From Bacteroidia bacterium (GTDB taxonomy: Bacteria; Bacteroidota; Bacteroidia; UKL13-3), in assembly GCA_020049855.1 (NCBI GenBank), contig JAGVLJ010000061.1, forward strand, positions 1 to 46,258: DNA of 46,258 nt. The letters run 5' to 3'. This document shows, one piece after another, positions 35,483-44,832 of this stretch (its first letter is position 1; each line of letters begins with the position of its first letter). Below the pieces are notes generated by a model. It saw nothing but the letters and a program-made list of their open reading frames with translations, searched no databases and was not told where the DNA came from. The position numbers were made by a program, and so were the translations under genes.

Positions 35483-36526
35483 TCAACCCTTAAACGCAGA
35501 CAACACCGTACAAAGCCTTTCAAAAAGCTCACTGTCTATATCAAGGTGCATTACAAAACGAATTAGTTGTTTACCCATACTTACGTCTTTAACTCCTTTA
35601 TTTTGCAGGTGGGTTAAAAAAACTTCCATAGGAAATGCATCTCGTAATTTAACTATTACTACGTTGGTTTCAACGGGCATCACTGTTTCTACATAGTTTT
35701 GCGACAGAAGTAATTGCTCAAGTGATTTTGCCTTATCATGATCCTCGCTCAATCGTTGTACATGATAGTTTAGGGCGTAAATCCCTGCTGCTGCCAAAAA
35801 ACCTGCCTGACGCATACCGCCACCAAATACCTTACGAATTCTTCGGGCTTTTTCAATATGGCTGCGGGTACCAAGTAAAAGAGAACCTACGGGGGCACCT
35901 AATCCCTTCGATAAACAAATGGAAATGGTATCAAATAAATTTCCGTACTGCGCGGGCTGCTCGCCTTTTGCGATGAGCGCATTAAACAATCGGGCACCAT
36001 CTAAGTGAAAAGCCAGCCCATTATCGGTACAAGCGGCTTTTATCTTCTTTAATTCGTTTAAGTCCCAACAGCAGCCCCCTCCCTTGTTCACGGTATTTTC
36101 AACACCTACCATGCGGGTCAGTGCAAAGTGCACATCTGTTTTTTTATTTATATTTTCAATTACTTTTTGGGCAGTAAAACGGCCACGGTCACCGGGAAGT
36201 AACCGTACCGATGCCCCAGAATTAAATGCAATGCCCCCTCCCTCGTACAGATAAATATGAGCCAACTCTGAGCAAATAACTTCATCGCCAGGCTGAGTAT
36301 GTACTTTTATGGCAATTTGATTTGTTTGTGTGCCACTGCAGCAAAACAAGGCGGCTTCCATCCCAAATAAATGTGCGGCCTTTTCCTGTAAGGCATTTAC
36401 TGTTTCATCCTCCCCAAATACATCATCACCCACCTTTGCCAGCATCATGGCTTCCAGCATTTCTTTGGTAGGTTTGGTAACGGTGTCACTTCTTACGTCA
36501 ATGACGGATGATAGTTGATGGTTCAT
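35483..36526 (-). CDS. ltaE: Low-specificity L-threonine aldolase
   Basis: A PLP enzyme that cleaves L-threonine and allo-threonine to glycine and acetaldehyde. The 347-residue protein has [14 protein letters not shown] at the N-terminus, [16 protein letters not shown], the D176 of [11 protein letters not shown] and the Schiff-base lysine K207 in [13 protein letters not shown]. Length and motif spacing are normal. The start overlaps the S23-type gene by 4 bases (ATGA), placing it third in a thyA operon. Glycine formation fits loosely with one-carbon/folate use by thyA. Confidence 0.92.
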   Translation of the reverse strand: MNHQLSSVIDVRSDTVTKPTKEMLEAMMLAKVGDDVFGEDETVNALQEKAAHLFGMEAALFCCSGTQTNQIAIKVHTQPGDEVICSELAHIYLYEGGGIAFNSGASVRLLPGDRGRFTAQKVIENINKKTDVHFALTRMVGVENTVNKGGGCCWDLNELKKIKAACTDNGLAFHLDGARLFNALIAKGEQPAQYGNLFDTISICLSKGLGAPVGSLLLGTRSHIEKARRIRKVFGGGMRQAGFLAAAGIYALNYHVQRLSEDHDKAKSLEQLLLSQNYVETVMPVETNVVIVKLRDAFPMEVFLTHLQNKGVKDVSMGKQLIRFVMHLDIDSELFERLCTVLSAFKG

Positions 36527-36879
36527 GGGTTATAGTTTTTTCGTACGGTATGTATCATTTTTACCAGACTTTCTTCCTCTTGATAGATAAGATTAAAATC
36601 TTCTTCAGAAATAATTTTTCTCTTTCTGGCTACAAAAGTACACGCCACTACTTCAATATCCGAGCGTAATGCAATACCAAGGAACCGATTGAATTCAACC
36701 TTGGACTGACCTTGTGAACCTTCTGCAATATTAAGTGCTGTTGAATCGGCTGCCCTTTTAATTTGACCTGTCAAAACATACAGTTCTTCTTTAGGAAATT
36801 TAGCAGCTACGGTAGTAACAATTTCGGTAGGATCTAAAGCCCGTTGCCAGATTTGTAAATCTTTAAATTGAAATGCCAT
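36523..36879 (-). CDS. Four-helix-bundle protein (23S rRNA intervening-sequence type)
   Basis: A 118-residue protein of the S23/IVS four-helix family. [12 protein letters not shown] at the start, [20 protein letters not shown] in the middle and [20 protein letters not shown] are the family blocks. Members were first found inside 23S rRNA insertions but are mostly stand-alone; the function is unknown. The frame is open to 36975, but I start at the ATG at 36879, where the conserved protein begins; the extra part is repeat-derived intergenic DNA. It is coupled to ltaE by an ATGA overlap. Confidence 0.88.
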   Translation of the reverse strand: MAFQFKDLQIWQRALDPTEIVTTVAAKFPKEELYVLTGQIKRAADSTALNIAEGSQGQSKVEFNRFLGIALRSDIEVVACTFVARKRKIISEEDFNLIYQEEESLVKMIHTVRKNYNP

Positions 36880-36937
36880 AGTATAAAAATTTATAGCTTG
36901 TTTTTTAGTAATCTCATCACCTAAACCATCCGTTATC

Positions 36938-36977
36938 AACCATGAACTATTAACTATCCACCATGAACCATCCACTA
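36938..36977 (+). repeat. Imperfect tandem repeat CCATGAAC(C/T)AT...
   Basis: Two near copies, AACCATGAACTATTAACTAT (from 36938) and ACCATGAACCATCCACTA (36960-36977). A third, CCATGAACCATCAACTATC on the minus strand, lies at about 36511-36529 and supplies the ltaE start codon and first residues. The second copy includes the thyA stop. Confidence 0.55.
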
Positions 36978-37769
36978 AACAGCTACCGGAGCTTTAATGG
37001 CAGGATGCGGGTCGTAGTCTTCTACCAAAAAATCTTCGTAAACAAAATCGAAAATAGACGTGCGTTCTTTATTTATTTTCATGGCTGGATAAGCACGCGG
37101 CACGCGACTTAATTGCAATTGCACCTGCTCAAAATGGTTGCTGTAAATATGGGCATCGCCAAAAGTATGTACAAAATCTCCCGGTTGTAATCCACATACC
37201 TGTGCCACCATCACGGTAAGCAATGCATACGAAGCAATATTAAAAGGTACTCCCAAAAACATATCGGCACTGCGCTGATACAACTGACAACTTAATTTAC
37301 CATCGGCCACATAAAACTGGAAAAAAGCGTGACAGGGCATTAAAGCCATTTTAGGTAAATCAGCAACGTTCCACGCACTCACAATCATCCTGCGCGAGTC
37401 GGGATTTTTCTTAATAGTTTCTATAACTTCGGTAAGCTGGTCAATATGTTTTCCATCGGGGGCAGGCCAGCTGCGCCACTGGTATCCATACACCGGCCCA
37501 AGGTTACCTTCTTTGTCGGCCCATTCATCCCAAATGCTCACCCCATGTTCCTTCAGGTATCGGGTATTGGTTTCTCCCTTAATAAACCACAGCAATTCAT
37601 AAATAATGGATTTGAGGTGCACCTTTTTGGTGGTGATAAGCGGAAATCCTTCCTGTAAATTAAAGCGGAGTTGCGCTCCGAAAACACTTTTGGTTCCGGT
37701 GCCGGTGCGGTCGCTTTTAAACGTACCGTGCTCATAAATATGGCGTAAGAGAGTCTCGTACTGATTCAT
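36975..37769 (-). CDS. thyA: Thymidylate synthase
   Basis: Makes dTMP from dUMP using methylene-tetrahydrofolate. The 264-residue protein has the same length as E. coli ThyA and its nucleophile cysteine at the same place, C146 of [10 protein letters not shown]. Also present are the [11 protein letters not shown] phosphate loop, [21 protein letters not shown], the [18 protein letters not shown] block and HIYSNHFEQ. It is the first gene of a probable thyA, S23-type, ltaE unit. Confidence 0.98.
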   Translation of the reverse strand: MNQYETLLRHIYEHGTFKSDRTGTGTKSVFGAQLRFNLQEGFPLITTKKVHLKSIIYELLWFIKGETNTRYLKEHGVSIWDEWADKEGNLGPVYGYQWRSWPAPDGKHIDQLTEVIETIKKNPDSRRMIVSAWNVADLPKMALMPCHAFFQFYVADGKLSCQLYQRSADMFLGVPFNIASYALLTVMVAQVCGLQPGDFVHTFGDAHIYSNHFEQVQLQLSRVPRAYPAMKINKERTSIFDFVYEDFLVEDYDPHPAIKAPVAV

Positions 37770-37845
37770 TGTTCTTCAAAATTCCCGTTTTTGCCGACAA
37801 AGTTGTGCGGATGTTTTCAACAGTAGCGAAAATCAATTCTATGTG

Positions 37846-37853
37846 TATTTTTG
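37846..37853 (+). promoter_or_regulatory. Putative -7 box (TATTTTTG) for pdhC
   Basis: Match to TAnnTTTG 21 bases before the ATG at 37875. Confidence 0.5.
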
Positions 37854-37874
37854 TTGCCTCAATAAAATCATCTT

Positions 37875-39107
37875 ATGGCTGAAGTAATACGTATGCCCAA
37901 AATGAGCGACACCATGACCGAAGGGGTTATAGTGGCCTGGCATAAAAAAGTGGGCGACACTGTGAAAACGGGTGATATTCTGGCTGAAGTGGAAACCGAT
38001 AAGGCTACCATGGAGCTCGAAAACTACGCAAAAGGAACGTTGTTGCATATTGGCATTGAAACGGGCAAATCGGTTCCGGTTGATGCCATTATAGCCATAG
38101 TGGGTAAACCGGGCGAGGATATTTCGGCTTTGCTGAGCACAGCTCCTGCCACTGCGGCTGCACCGGCCCCTGCTGCCGAAAACAAAAAAGAAACTGCGGT
38201 TGAAACAGCTTCGGTTGCTGTTACCACTTCAGGCAATAGCGCAGATGATACCCGCATTAAAGTTTCTCCACTGGCTAAAAAACTGGCTCAGGATAAAGGC
38301 ATAGATATTAAATCGGTGCATGGTAGCGGAGAAAACGGCCGCATTGTAAAACGCGATGTAGAAAAATTAGGTACTGGAGCCAATGGGTCAACACCTGCTT
38401 TCCCTACACCTGCCGTTACGGGCAAAGAAAGTTTTGAAGATATTTCACTTTCGCAAATGCGCAAAGCTATTGCCCGCAGATTGAGCGAGAGTAAAAATAC
38501 CGCTCCGCATTTTTACCTCAAAGCATCCATCAATATGGATAAGGCAATGGATGCACGCAAATCGTTAAACGAGGTGGCCCCGGTAAAAATATCGCTGAAT
38601 GATATGGTGGTGAAAGCAGTTGCAGCATCACTGCGCCTGCACCCTAAAGTAAATTCAAGCTGGCTGGGAGATAAAATACGAATAAACCATCATATTCATA
38701 TAGGCATTGCCGTGGCTATTGACGATGGATTGATTGTGCCCGTGGTAAAATTTGCCGACAGCAAAGGTATTTTTCATATTAGCACTGAAATAAAAGAGCT
38801 GGCCGATAAAGCCAAAAACAAAAAGTTACAGCCTCAGGAATTTGAAGGCAACACATTTACCATTTCCAATTTGGGCATGTACGGCATTGATGAGTTTACG
38901 GCTATTATAAACCCGCCCGACTCGTGCATACTGGCCGTGGGTGCTGCCAAAGAAACGGTGATAAGTGAAAACGGACAAATTAAAGTGGCGCAGGTAATGA
39001 AAGTAACGCTTAGCTGCGACCATCGCTCTGTTGACGGAGCCATTGGTTCTGCCTTTTTGCAAACACTCAAGGATTACCTCGAAAATCCGGTAAAACTGTT
39101 GGTGTAA
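37875..39107 (+). CDS. pdhC: Dihydrolipoamide acetyltransferase, E2 of pyruvate dehydrogenase
   Basis: Core subunit of a 2-oxo acid dehydrogenase complex. The 410-residue protein has one lipoyl domain (1-78; lipoylated K43 in ETDKATME), an Ala/Pro linker (90-105), the E1/E3-binding domain (127-163; RIKVSPLAKKLAQDKGIDIK) and the catalytic domain (about 185-410) with H383xxxD387 in SCDHRSVDG. MRKAIARRLSESK and INPPDSCILAVGA fit the pyruvate E2 subfamily of Bacteroidota. The E1 and E3 genes are not beside it, so the complex is assembled from dispersed genes. Confidence 0.93.
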   Translation: MAEVIRMPKMSDTMTEGVIVAWHKKVGDTVKTGDILAEVETDKATMELENYAKGTLLHIGIETGKSVPVDAIIAIVGKPGEDISALLSTAPATAAAPAPAAENKKETAVETASVAVTTSGNSADDTRIKVSPLAKKLAQDKGIDIKSVHGSGENGRIVKRDVEKLGTGANGSTPAFPTPAVTGKESFEDISLSQMRKAIARRLSESKNTAPHFYLKASINMDKAMDARKSLNEVAPVKISLNDMVVKAVAASLRLHPKVNSSWLGDKIRINHHIHIGIAVAIDDGLIVPVVKFADSKGIFHISTEIKELADKAKNKKLQPQEFEGNTFTISNLGMYGIDEFTAIINPPDSCILAVGAAKETVISENGQIKVAQVMKVTLSCDHRSVDGAIGSAFLQTLKDYLENPVKLLV

Positions 39108-39173
39108 GCAGTGTTGGTTGTTAAGTAAAACAAAGCCCTCATCAAAAGATTCACATCCTTTTTTCTTCTTGCT

Positions 39174-39213
39174 CCCGCAGAAAAACGCAGACTGTTCCGC
39201 GCAAATCTGCGGG
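39174..39213. repeat. Inverted repeat CCCGCAGA/TCTGCGGG between convergent genes
   Basis: Eight-base perfect arms at 39174-39181 and 39206-39213. It belongs to the same CGCAGA-type motif class as the stretch at 28010-28035. It may help separate pdhC and the facing hydrolase gene. Confidence 0.55.
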
Positions 39214-39282
39214 TTCTACGGGACAATAAAAGTTCTTCTATTCTTAACCTGTAAGCCAATTGCATTGGCAACGGTTAACATT

Positions 39283-40350
39283 TTAATTCCCTTTTTTCTT
39301 CATTAACTCAGCTTCTAATTCAGGAATAACTTTATTAGTAGGATCAGCCAGTTTATAAAGGGCAATCATTTTTTCGGCAGTTATCAAATCATATTGCTGC
39401 AACGAGCGGGTGGTGAGTGAATAACAGGCAAGCGAAATAAAGCCAAGCAGGCGTTCATACATTGGGTCGCTTTTCTTTTTGCTGTTCAGCAGGGCCACTT
39501 CTTTTTTCCACCAGTTTAAATCCTGCACCTGAAAAGCCTGCATGTATTTTTCTTTGTATTGCTGTTCGGCATTTACCTTTTCAGGAGTGATGCTTATGTT
39601 TAAACGGTCAATTTTTGCCTCAGCTCCATGCACCATTAACTCAAAGGCATTTTTAAAAATTTCGGCTTTCGGAAATTCATGCACTCCGTTCCACTCAAAA
39701 AAATAATGCGGAAGATTACTTTTTCCCAGGCTCCATTCAAACGAAACAAGGTCGGTGTAGTTCATATCTTTTGTTCCGCCAAATCCTATTAAGGTAAAAG
39801 GGTGAGTAGGGCTAACCTGTGCCACTGCCCCGGTATAAATAATGGTAGAAACCTGTGCTAACCTGGCCCCGCTTATTAAGGCTACTTTTGCTCCACCGCT
39901 ATGGCCGCAAAAGGTTATTTTCGTTTCGTCAATGGATAGCCTGCTGCTTATATCCTGCAGCAACTGCAGCGCAATGGTTTCACTCCGTTCAAAGGGTAAT
40001 CCGTTTTTTGAGGTGTTAGAACCCGCCAATATCACCTGGTAATCCTCGGCCAGTTTTTGATATAAAGTTACCGGGTAAACTCCGGCTCCGTGAGGGTCGA
40101 AAAAAATAATAACCGGGTACTTTTTTGCTGAAGTATATCCATTGGGCAAATACAGCGAAAACGAATCGGAAGGCACATTTTTTAACGCAATGGCCGGAAT
40201 AACTTTCCCCGTTTCAAAAGAATCTTTTGGTAAAGGAGTAGTTTGTTCAACCGGGGTAAGTACTTCTTCGGGTAATGTTTTCTTTGCCCCCGATTCGCAG
40301 GCAGTAAATAAAAGGAATAAGCCAAAGGCCAAAGCTGTTTTAGCGTACAT
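39283..40350 (-). CDS. Alpha/beta-hydrolase lipoprotein
   Basis: A 355-residue protein with a signal peptide and lipobox LFTAC (C18), so probably anchored in the envelope. The hydrolase fold starts with the strand YPVIIFFDPHGAG, a likely oxyanion site, and the nucleophile elbow is G149-H-S151-G-G in TFCGHSGGAKVAL. The histidine of GVHEFP is a good candidate for the catalytic base. The C-terminal third (about 245-355) is helical. It resembles esterase/dienelactone-hydrolase-type proteins; the substrate is unknown. Confidence 0.82.
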   Translation of the reverse strand: MYAKTALAFGLFLLFTACESGAKKTLPEEVLTPVEQTTPLPKDSFETGKVIPAIALKNVPSDSFSLYLPNGYTSAKKYPVIIFFDPHGAGVYPVTLYQKLAEDYQVILAGSNTSKNGLPFERSETIALQLLQDISSRLSIDETKITFCGHSGGAKVALISGARLAQVSTIIYTGAVAQVSPTHPFTLIGFGGTKDMNYTDLVSFEWSLGKSNLPHYFFEWNGVHEFPKAEIFKNAFELMVHGAEAKIDRLNISITPEKVNAEQQYKEKYMQAFQVQDLNWWKKEVALLNSKKKSDPMYERLLGFISLACYSLTTRSLQQYDLITAEKMIALYKLADPTNKVIPELEAELMKKKGN

Positions 40351-40355
40351 GCGTT

Positions 40356-40463
40356 CTATTTCTTTTTGAGCGGCTGAAGCAAATACTCCAGTCCGTTTAT
40401 TTTTATTTCATATAGAGTTTGCAGCTGCATGCCAATGGGATCACAAAAAAGCTGGTAGAAGTT
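40356..40463 (-). other. Possible C-terminal gene fragment
   Basis: On the minus strand 35 codons are open between TGA (40464-40466) and TAG (40356-40358), reading NFYQLFCDPIGMQLQTLYEI and ending GLEYLLQPLKKK. The composition is protein-like and the stop lies 5 bases before the hydrolase ATG, as at an operon junction. I do not recognise it, and chance is possible. Confidence 0.25.
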
Positions 40464-40466
40464 TCA

Positions 40467-40678
40467 GCATTTTGTTTTTCAATCCCATTAAGATTTTATC
40501 ACGCCACTGACAAGGCCAATAAATGTAATTTTACCTCTTCACACCACTTAAACTACACACAATAGGTACCCAGAGTATCGCTCACAAACCTATATGAGAT
40601 ATAATCTCCGGTCTAAAAGTATAGGATTGTGACCGATAGCAATAGAATATTTCATTAATCCATAACTTCAATTATTAT
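40467..40678. other. Intergenic region downstream of the secreted hydrolase gene
   Basis: AT-rich, no gene, RNA or clear terminator seen. Confidence 0.35.
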
Positions 40679-43600
40679 CTATCCTTTAATTATCAGTTTC
40701 CTTTTTTGCACCAATATTCCATCCTTAAATATAACTAACATGTATACACCTGGGGTTAATTGCGATATTTCACAGGATATAGTATTCAACCCTTCCTGCT
40801 TTATTGTATGCAACTCAATAATTCTTCCTGTTATATCTACAGCTTTAATATCAAATTTTCCCTGACTTTCTTTCGTTATAAAATCACTCGAAATATTAAC
40901 TATTTGCTTTGCCGGATTTGGATAAATTCGGTATTCTTTATTTTCTATTATCCTTTGGTTGGAATTAGGTTCTTCTCTTTTCCCATAAAACACTTCACTA
41001 TTCACATCCGTTTCGGTAATCGCACCGCATGAATAAGAAATAGAGGTACTGCGCTCAGACCCTATGGTGCCTACAAGTGTTACACCGAAATATAAACTAT
41101 ACATACCTGATGGAATAGAGTAAGTGGGACTGTACCCGTAAAAATACCAGTAATTAGAAGTGAGATGAAGGGCGTGGTAACTGCTATTGGTTACATTACC
41201 TCCAATACTGTATGATGCCGGACTTGAAGAATAGTTAGGATAAAGGAACGTATTGTTTCCGTCTAAGGTTAATAAATCAAATGCGTCACTAAGACCAATA
41301 TCATAATCGGCAACGTTAGTAAACCGATTGTTACCACCTGCCACGGTTGAAGTACCCGCTGCATTTGAGCCGTTGGTACCTGTACTCAGGTTCAGGGTTA
41401 CTCCATCATTTGCAAGTACAGAGGCGTTGTTATCTTCAAATTCGCTACAAGAAATGGTTGCTTGCAGCGCACCAAATACCTCTACAGCCGACCCATTCTC
41501 AGAAAATAACGACTGCTCTATTAGCAGGTGTGCATTGTTGCCTCCACTATAGTAAATACCTTTTTGTGATGAGCCTAAAATACGACCTTTAAACTGACTT
41601 AGCCCTTCCATTTCGGTGGCATACCAAGCATAATCGCAATTGGTAAACTGGTTATTGTTCAGATAAGCACGGTAGCCTTCGGTAACAATGGCTTTTTCAC
41701 AATCGGTAAATTTACACCCACGTATCTCTAATAATGTTACATCTGCTGACGATAGTTTATTTAAGGCAATTTTCGCCTTACCGAATTCACAAAATTTAAC
41801 GGTAAGACTGCTTCCATTTTGCCCATCAAAAGTTATTCCCTTATATTTATCTGAAGTAGCCCATGGCAATGGGGCAAACTTCACACTTTCTAAATGAGTG
41901 GAAGATGAAGTTTTTATCTCTGCATCGGCCCCCATTTCTACCAATCCATTTTTTAGTTCCACCTGATTAAAGCCTGATGCATTAATTCCTCCTCCTATCA
42001 CACGCAACACCAGATCGGTTTTGCTACTTCCCTCTAATTGTAAAGAGCAACTGCCTGTTTTACTAATGGAGGCATACCCGCTGCTTTGCGAAATAATTGT
42101 GATAAAACCACTGCCCGAAAAAGTAAGATCATAATTATCTAACTCCAGGTAACCGCCCATCTCCAAGTTAGAGCCATCATCCTGCAATAAAATAGTTCCT
42201 CCGTTTAACTCAAGAGTAGCCCCGTGCTTAATGGTGAGCTTAGAGTTTTTATAAATTTTTAAACTCGAGCCGGGATTCAATATTAAACGGGAACCCGAAT
42301 TAATGGTAAGCCCTGCGTGGTGGTCGGTGCCGGCATCGCCAAGTTGCAACTCGCCATTTACAGTAATGGTAACAGGGTCAGATGTGCAGTTGTTGTCGTG
42401 TACAAAGGTTTCTACAAAAAAGGTAGAGCCCTCAGGAGGTTCGCTATTATTGAAATTATCATCGGTATATCCGGCTTTTACATTTTTATTTATGGCCAGT
42501 GTGCCGTTTACAGTTACATCGCCAATCCAATCGCTTACTGGTGCACCATAGTTGTAGGTTTTACCGCTGGGTATGGTGGCCGGGGCGGTGTTAAGCATTT
42601 CGTTTTCGAAAATTTTAACAGTGTATGGAGTGAAATAGGCATGGGCTCCATTTCTTTCTGATGGAATGGGTGGTTCGTAATCATAAGTTATGAAGCGTTT
42701 CGCCTTAACTTCATTGTTACCAGGAGTAGTATTAACAATCAAATTGTAATCAATTACATTGCTATTTACTGCGCATGAACTAATGGTAGGGATAAAACAT
42801 ATATTAGGAAAATGAGTTTGAATCCCTCCTTTTTTAACAACCGTAGGTAAAGAATTTCGTAATGCGCTTATCATATTTCCTCCCGCTATTGCGGCAGGAG
42901 GGCCTGCACTTCCCGGTTTGCAATCTAAACCATTCCACATAGTTGCCGGAGCTATAGATTGGCTATAATATGGATAGATAATTGTTCCAGCCAACTTATT
43001 TACAATTGCCCCTTCAAATACTTTTTTGTGAGGTGAAGTATCCACTGGCTGGACCCAGATATTAAAGACTAATCCGGGAATTACCTTTCCATCGGTACTC
43101 ACATAAGCGGCATCATATGACAAAATCAAATCAGAAGGTGCCATGTAAGTGATGCCGCCTGATGTACCTGTTTTTTTCCCTTGTTGCACTCCGCTACCGG
43201 AACCATCACATATGGCAACAAACTTACATCCTAAATTATCAACACCTGCCATTATATCTAATGAATCGTACAATTCCTGATGCAATGACGAAGGTTTGAT
43301 GTAATTAATAACCATTTGCTCTACTGATTTGGCTATTAATGTTTGGTAATCCCAATACACATCAGAGGTTTCAACCACAGGCACATTCTGGTTATACACA
43401 AAGTAATATTTGTGCATAGCCTTTATAAATGCCTGAATACCCAGAGAGGCATTGGCTCCGCGGTGGGGCGAATCGTGGGTAATGAGCAAACGGGTATCGT
43501 GGTCGGCCGAGTCGTGGTCAAGGTGCTGCTTGTGCATATCACCCAATGCATATCGCGAAATGATACCCCCAAGGCTGTTGCCAAACACCACATTTTGCGT

Positions 43601-44284
43601 ATGCGAGCCATTTGCCTCTTTTTCATGGTTTACCCATTTAATAATATCCTCAAATACCAGTGCATTGCGCTGTATATAATCGGTGGGATCATAAAAATCA
43701 ATAAAAATAAGGTCGTACTCTTGCTTCAGAACTTCTGGGACAATTGTATTTGAATTAAAAACATCTTGCTTGCCAACCTTACTCCAAAAATTATCCCCAA
43801 TAATTGGCCCGTAAAATTTAGACGCACCGGTCAGGCTTATGGGGGTATGAAACCCGCCCGCCACTATAAACGGCCTGCGTATTTTATGATCGGGGTTGCA
43901 CTTGGCATAATTAATAGAAATATAGGCCTTGCCCGGAGCACCTTGATAATTGCCTGACGACTGTACCAGCAACCATTCATCACAAAAATGCCAATTCCCT
44001 TCAGCATCTTTAAAAGCACCGTTCGGGTGTCGCTCTATAATAAAAGAAGAACTTAATGTAGTAAGGTCGCTCAGGTAAACCTTGCACTTTACCTCGTACA
44101 TACCAGCTGTATCATATTCCACCAACACGGCTTCGTCAAACTGCACCGTCTTCCAGCCTTGCCCGTCTCCAAAATCCACTTTTATCGAATCTACCCCCCT
44201 TTCATCGTTGCTCACATACAGGTGTTGCGGAAAAATAAACTGCACCAGGGTATCTCGTGTGCCCAGCACACCGGCAGCAGCCAC
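40679..44284 (-). CDS. Secreted alpha/beta-hydrolase-like, beta-helix protein with T9SS domain (3' part of a frameshifted gene)
   Basis: A 1201-codon frame whose GTG at 44284 is only the first possible start, not a natural one. It reads: a PKD-like domain (VDFGDGQGW, about 30-82); a hydrolase-like domain with nucleophile elbow G235-N-S237-L-G-G240 and DSPHRGA; a linker with a beta-rich region; a parallel beta-helix (about 640-1080, with repeated GCKFTDCEKAI-type rungs); and a type A T9SS sorting domain (YRIYPNPAKQ, about 1120-1201). The upstream 194-codon frame at 44212-44796 supplies the missing N-terminus. Removing one copy of the 5-base tandem duplication at 44319-44328 joins both into a protein of about 1370 residues. 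The substrate, possibly lipid or peptide esters, is unknown. Confidence 0.78.
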   Translation of the reverse strand: MAAAGVLGTRDTLVQFIFPQHLYVSNDERGVDSIKVDFGDGQGWKTVQFDEAVLVEYDTAGMYEVKCKVYLSDLTTLSSSFIIERHPNGAFKDAEGNWHFCDEWLLVQSSGNYQGAPGKAYISINYAKCNPDHKIRRPFIVAGGFHTPISLTGASKFYGPIIGDNFWSKVGKQDVFNSNTIVPEVLKQEYDLIFIDFYDPTDYIQRNALVFEDIIKWVNHEKEANGSHTQNVVFGNSLGGIISRYALGDMHKQHLDHDSADHDTRLLITHDSPHRGANASLGIQAFIKAMHKYYFVYNQNVPVVETSDVYWDYQTLIAKSVEQMVINYIKPSSLHQELYDSLDIMAGVDNLGCKFVAICDGSGSGVQQGKKTGTSGGITYMAPSDLILSYDAAYVSTDGKVIPGLVFNIWVQPVDTSPHKKVFEGAIVNKLAGTIIYPYYSQSIAPATMWNGLDCKPGSAGPPAAIAGGNMISALRNSLPTVVKKGGIQTHFPNICFIPTISSCAVNSNVIDYNLIVNTTPGNNEVKAKRFITYDYEPPIPSERNGAHAYFTPYTVKIFENEMLNTAPATIPSGKTYNYGAPVSDWIGDVTVNGTLAINKNVKAGYTDDNFNNSEPPEGSTFFVETFVHDNNCTSDPVTITVNGELQLGDAGTDHHAGLTINSGSRLILNPGSSLKIYKNSKLTIKHGATLELNGGTILLQDDGSNLEMGGYLELDNYDLTFSGSGFITIISQSSGYASISKTGSCSLQLEGSSKTDLVLRVIGGGINASGFNQVELKNGLVEMGADAEIKTSSSTHLESVKFAPLPWATSDKYKGITFDGQNGSSLTVKFCEFGKAKIALNKLSSADVTLLEIRGCKFTDCEKAIVTEGYRAYLNNNQFTNCDYAWYATEMEGLSQFKGRILGSSQKGIYYSGGNNAHLLIEQSLFSENGSAVEVFGALQATISCSEFEDNNASVLANDGVTLNLSTGTNGSNAAGTSTVAGGNNRFTNVADYDIGLSDAFDLLTLDGNNTFLYPNYSSSPASYSIGGNVTNSSYHALHLTSNYWYFYGYSPTYSIPSGMYSLYFGVTLVGTIGSERSTSISYSCGAITETDVNSEVFYGKREEPNSNQRIIENKEYRIYPNPAKQIVNISSDFITKESQGKFDIKAVDITGRIIELHTIKQEGLNTISCEISQLTPGVYMLVIFKDGILVQKRKLIIKG

Positions 44285-44796
44285 AAAGCAGGTATGGTTT
44301 TCATATGGGCTTTCGGTGCGCCCCGCCCGTCCACATCATATATTTCAATGCCATCCATACGCAGTAGGCTATCGGCAAAGGCACTATCTTTAATGCAACT
44401 GTAGCGGTAGTTGAGTATGGCTATGGGCACCTGCCCACTGTCCAAATAGGTTTGCATGGTATCCACCAGGTGTTGCAGGGTAAGCGTATCATGTGCAAGG
44501 GCCGTATCCACATGGGCACGGGTAAGGGTGCCAAAAGCTTTGCGCCACAAAAAAAGGTTTACCTGGTTGCTGTCATTCTCCACCCCGTTAAACTGGAATA
44601 CATTGGTAGTGGGCATGGCTTTTTCTATTAAAATGCCTGTAGGCACCTGCCCCAAATCTACATGCTTAAAACATGAGTCTATGATGGTTTCAAATGAAAC
44701 CTCCAGAGTAGAGTCGGTAAAAAGGGAATCACTTTGAGCATGAGTTGCAGTTGTGCATAATATCAAGAGGATAGTAGCAAGAAGACTTTGTTTCAT
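44212..44796 (-). CDS. N-terminal part of the frameshifted secreted hydrolase
   Basis: A 194-codon frame with a signal peptide (1-20, ending ATHAQ) and a predicted N-terminal domain containing DLGQVPTGILIEKAMPTTNV and, later, DSGQVPIAILNYRYS, apparently an internal duplication of one motif. After R158 (DVDGR) the frame shifts: the remaining residues of this frame are not natural sequence. In the other frame the text continues TESPYENHTCF and then the 1201-codon frame. It follows the lipoprotein at 44833-45366 by 36 bases. A truncated paralogue lies at 45429-45686. Confidence 0.75.
   Translation of the reverse strand: MKQSLLATILLILCTTATHAQSDSLFTDSTLEVSFETIIDSCFKHVDLGQVPTGILIEKAMPTTNVFQFNGVENDSNQVNLFLWRKAFGTLTRAHVDTALAHDTLTLQHLVDTMQTYLDSGQVPIAILNYRYSCIKDSAFADSLLRMDGIEIYDVDGRGAPKAHMKTIPALWLLPVCWAHEIPWCSLFFRNTCM
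44319..44328. repeat. 5-base tandem duplication causing the frameshift
   Basis: CGCCC CGCCC on the plus strand (GGGCG GGGCG in the coding strand). Taking out one copy turns GAC-GGG-CGG-GGC into GAC-GGG-CGC-ACC-GAA and restores one continuous frame. Confidence 0.85.
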
Positions 44797-44832
44797 ATTT
44801 TAAGATTTTGATGAATTTTTGTAAAAAAAAAA

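Noticed and set aside
44300-44340. Programmed -1 ribosomal frameshift joining the two hydrolase frames
   Set aside because: No slippery heptamer of the usual XXXYYYZ type is present in the narrow window where the frames overlap usefully, while a perfect 5-base tandem duplication sits exactly at the shift and its removal restores the frame.
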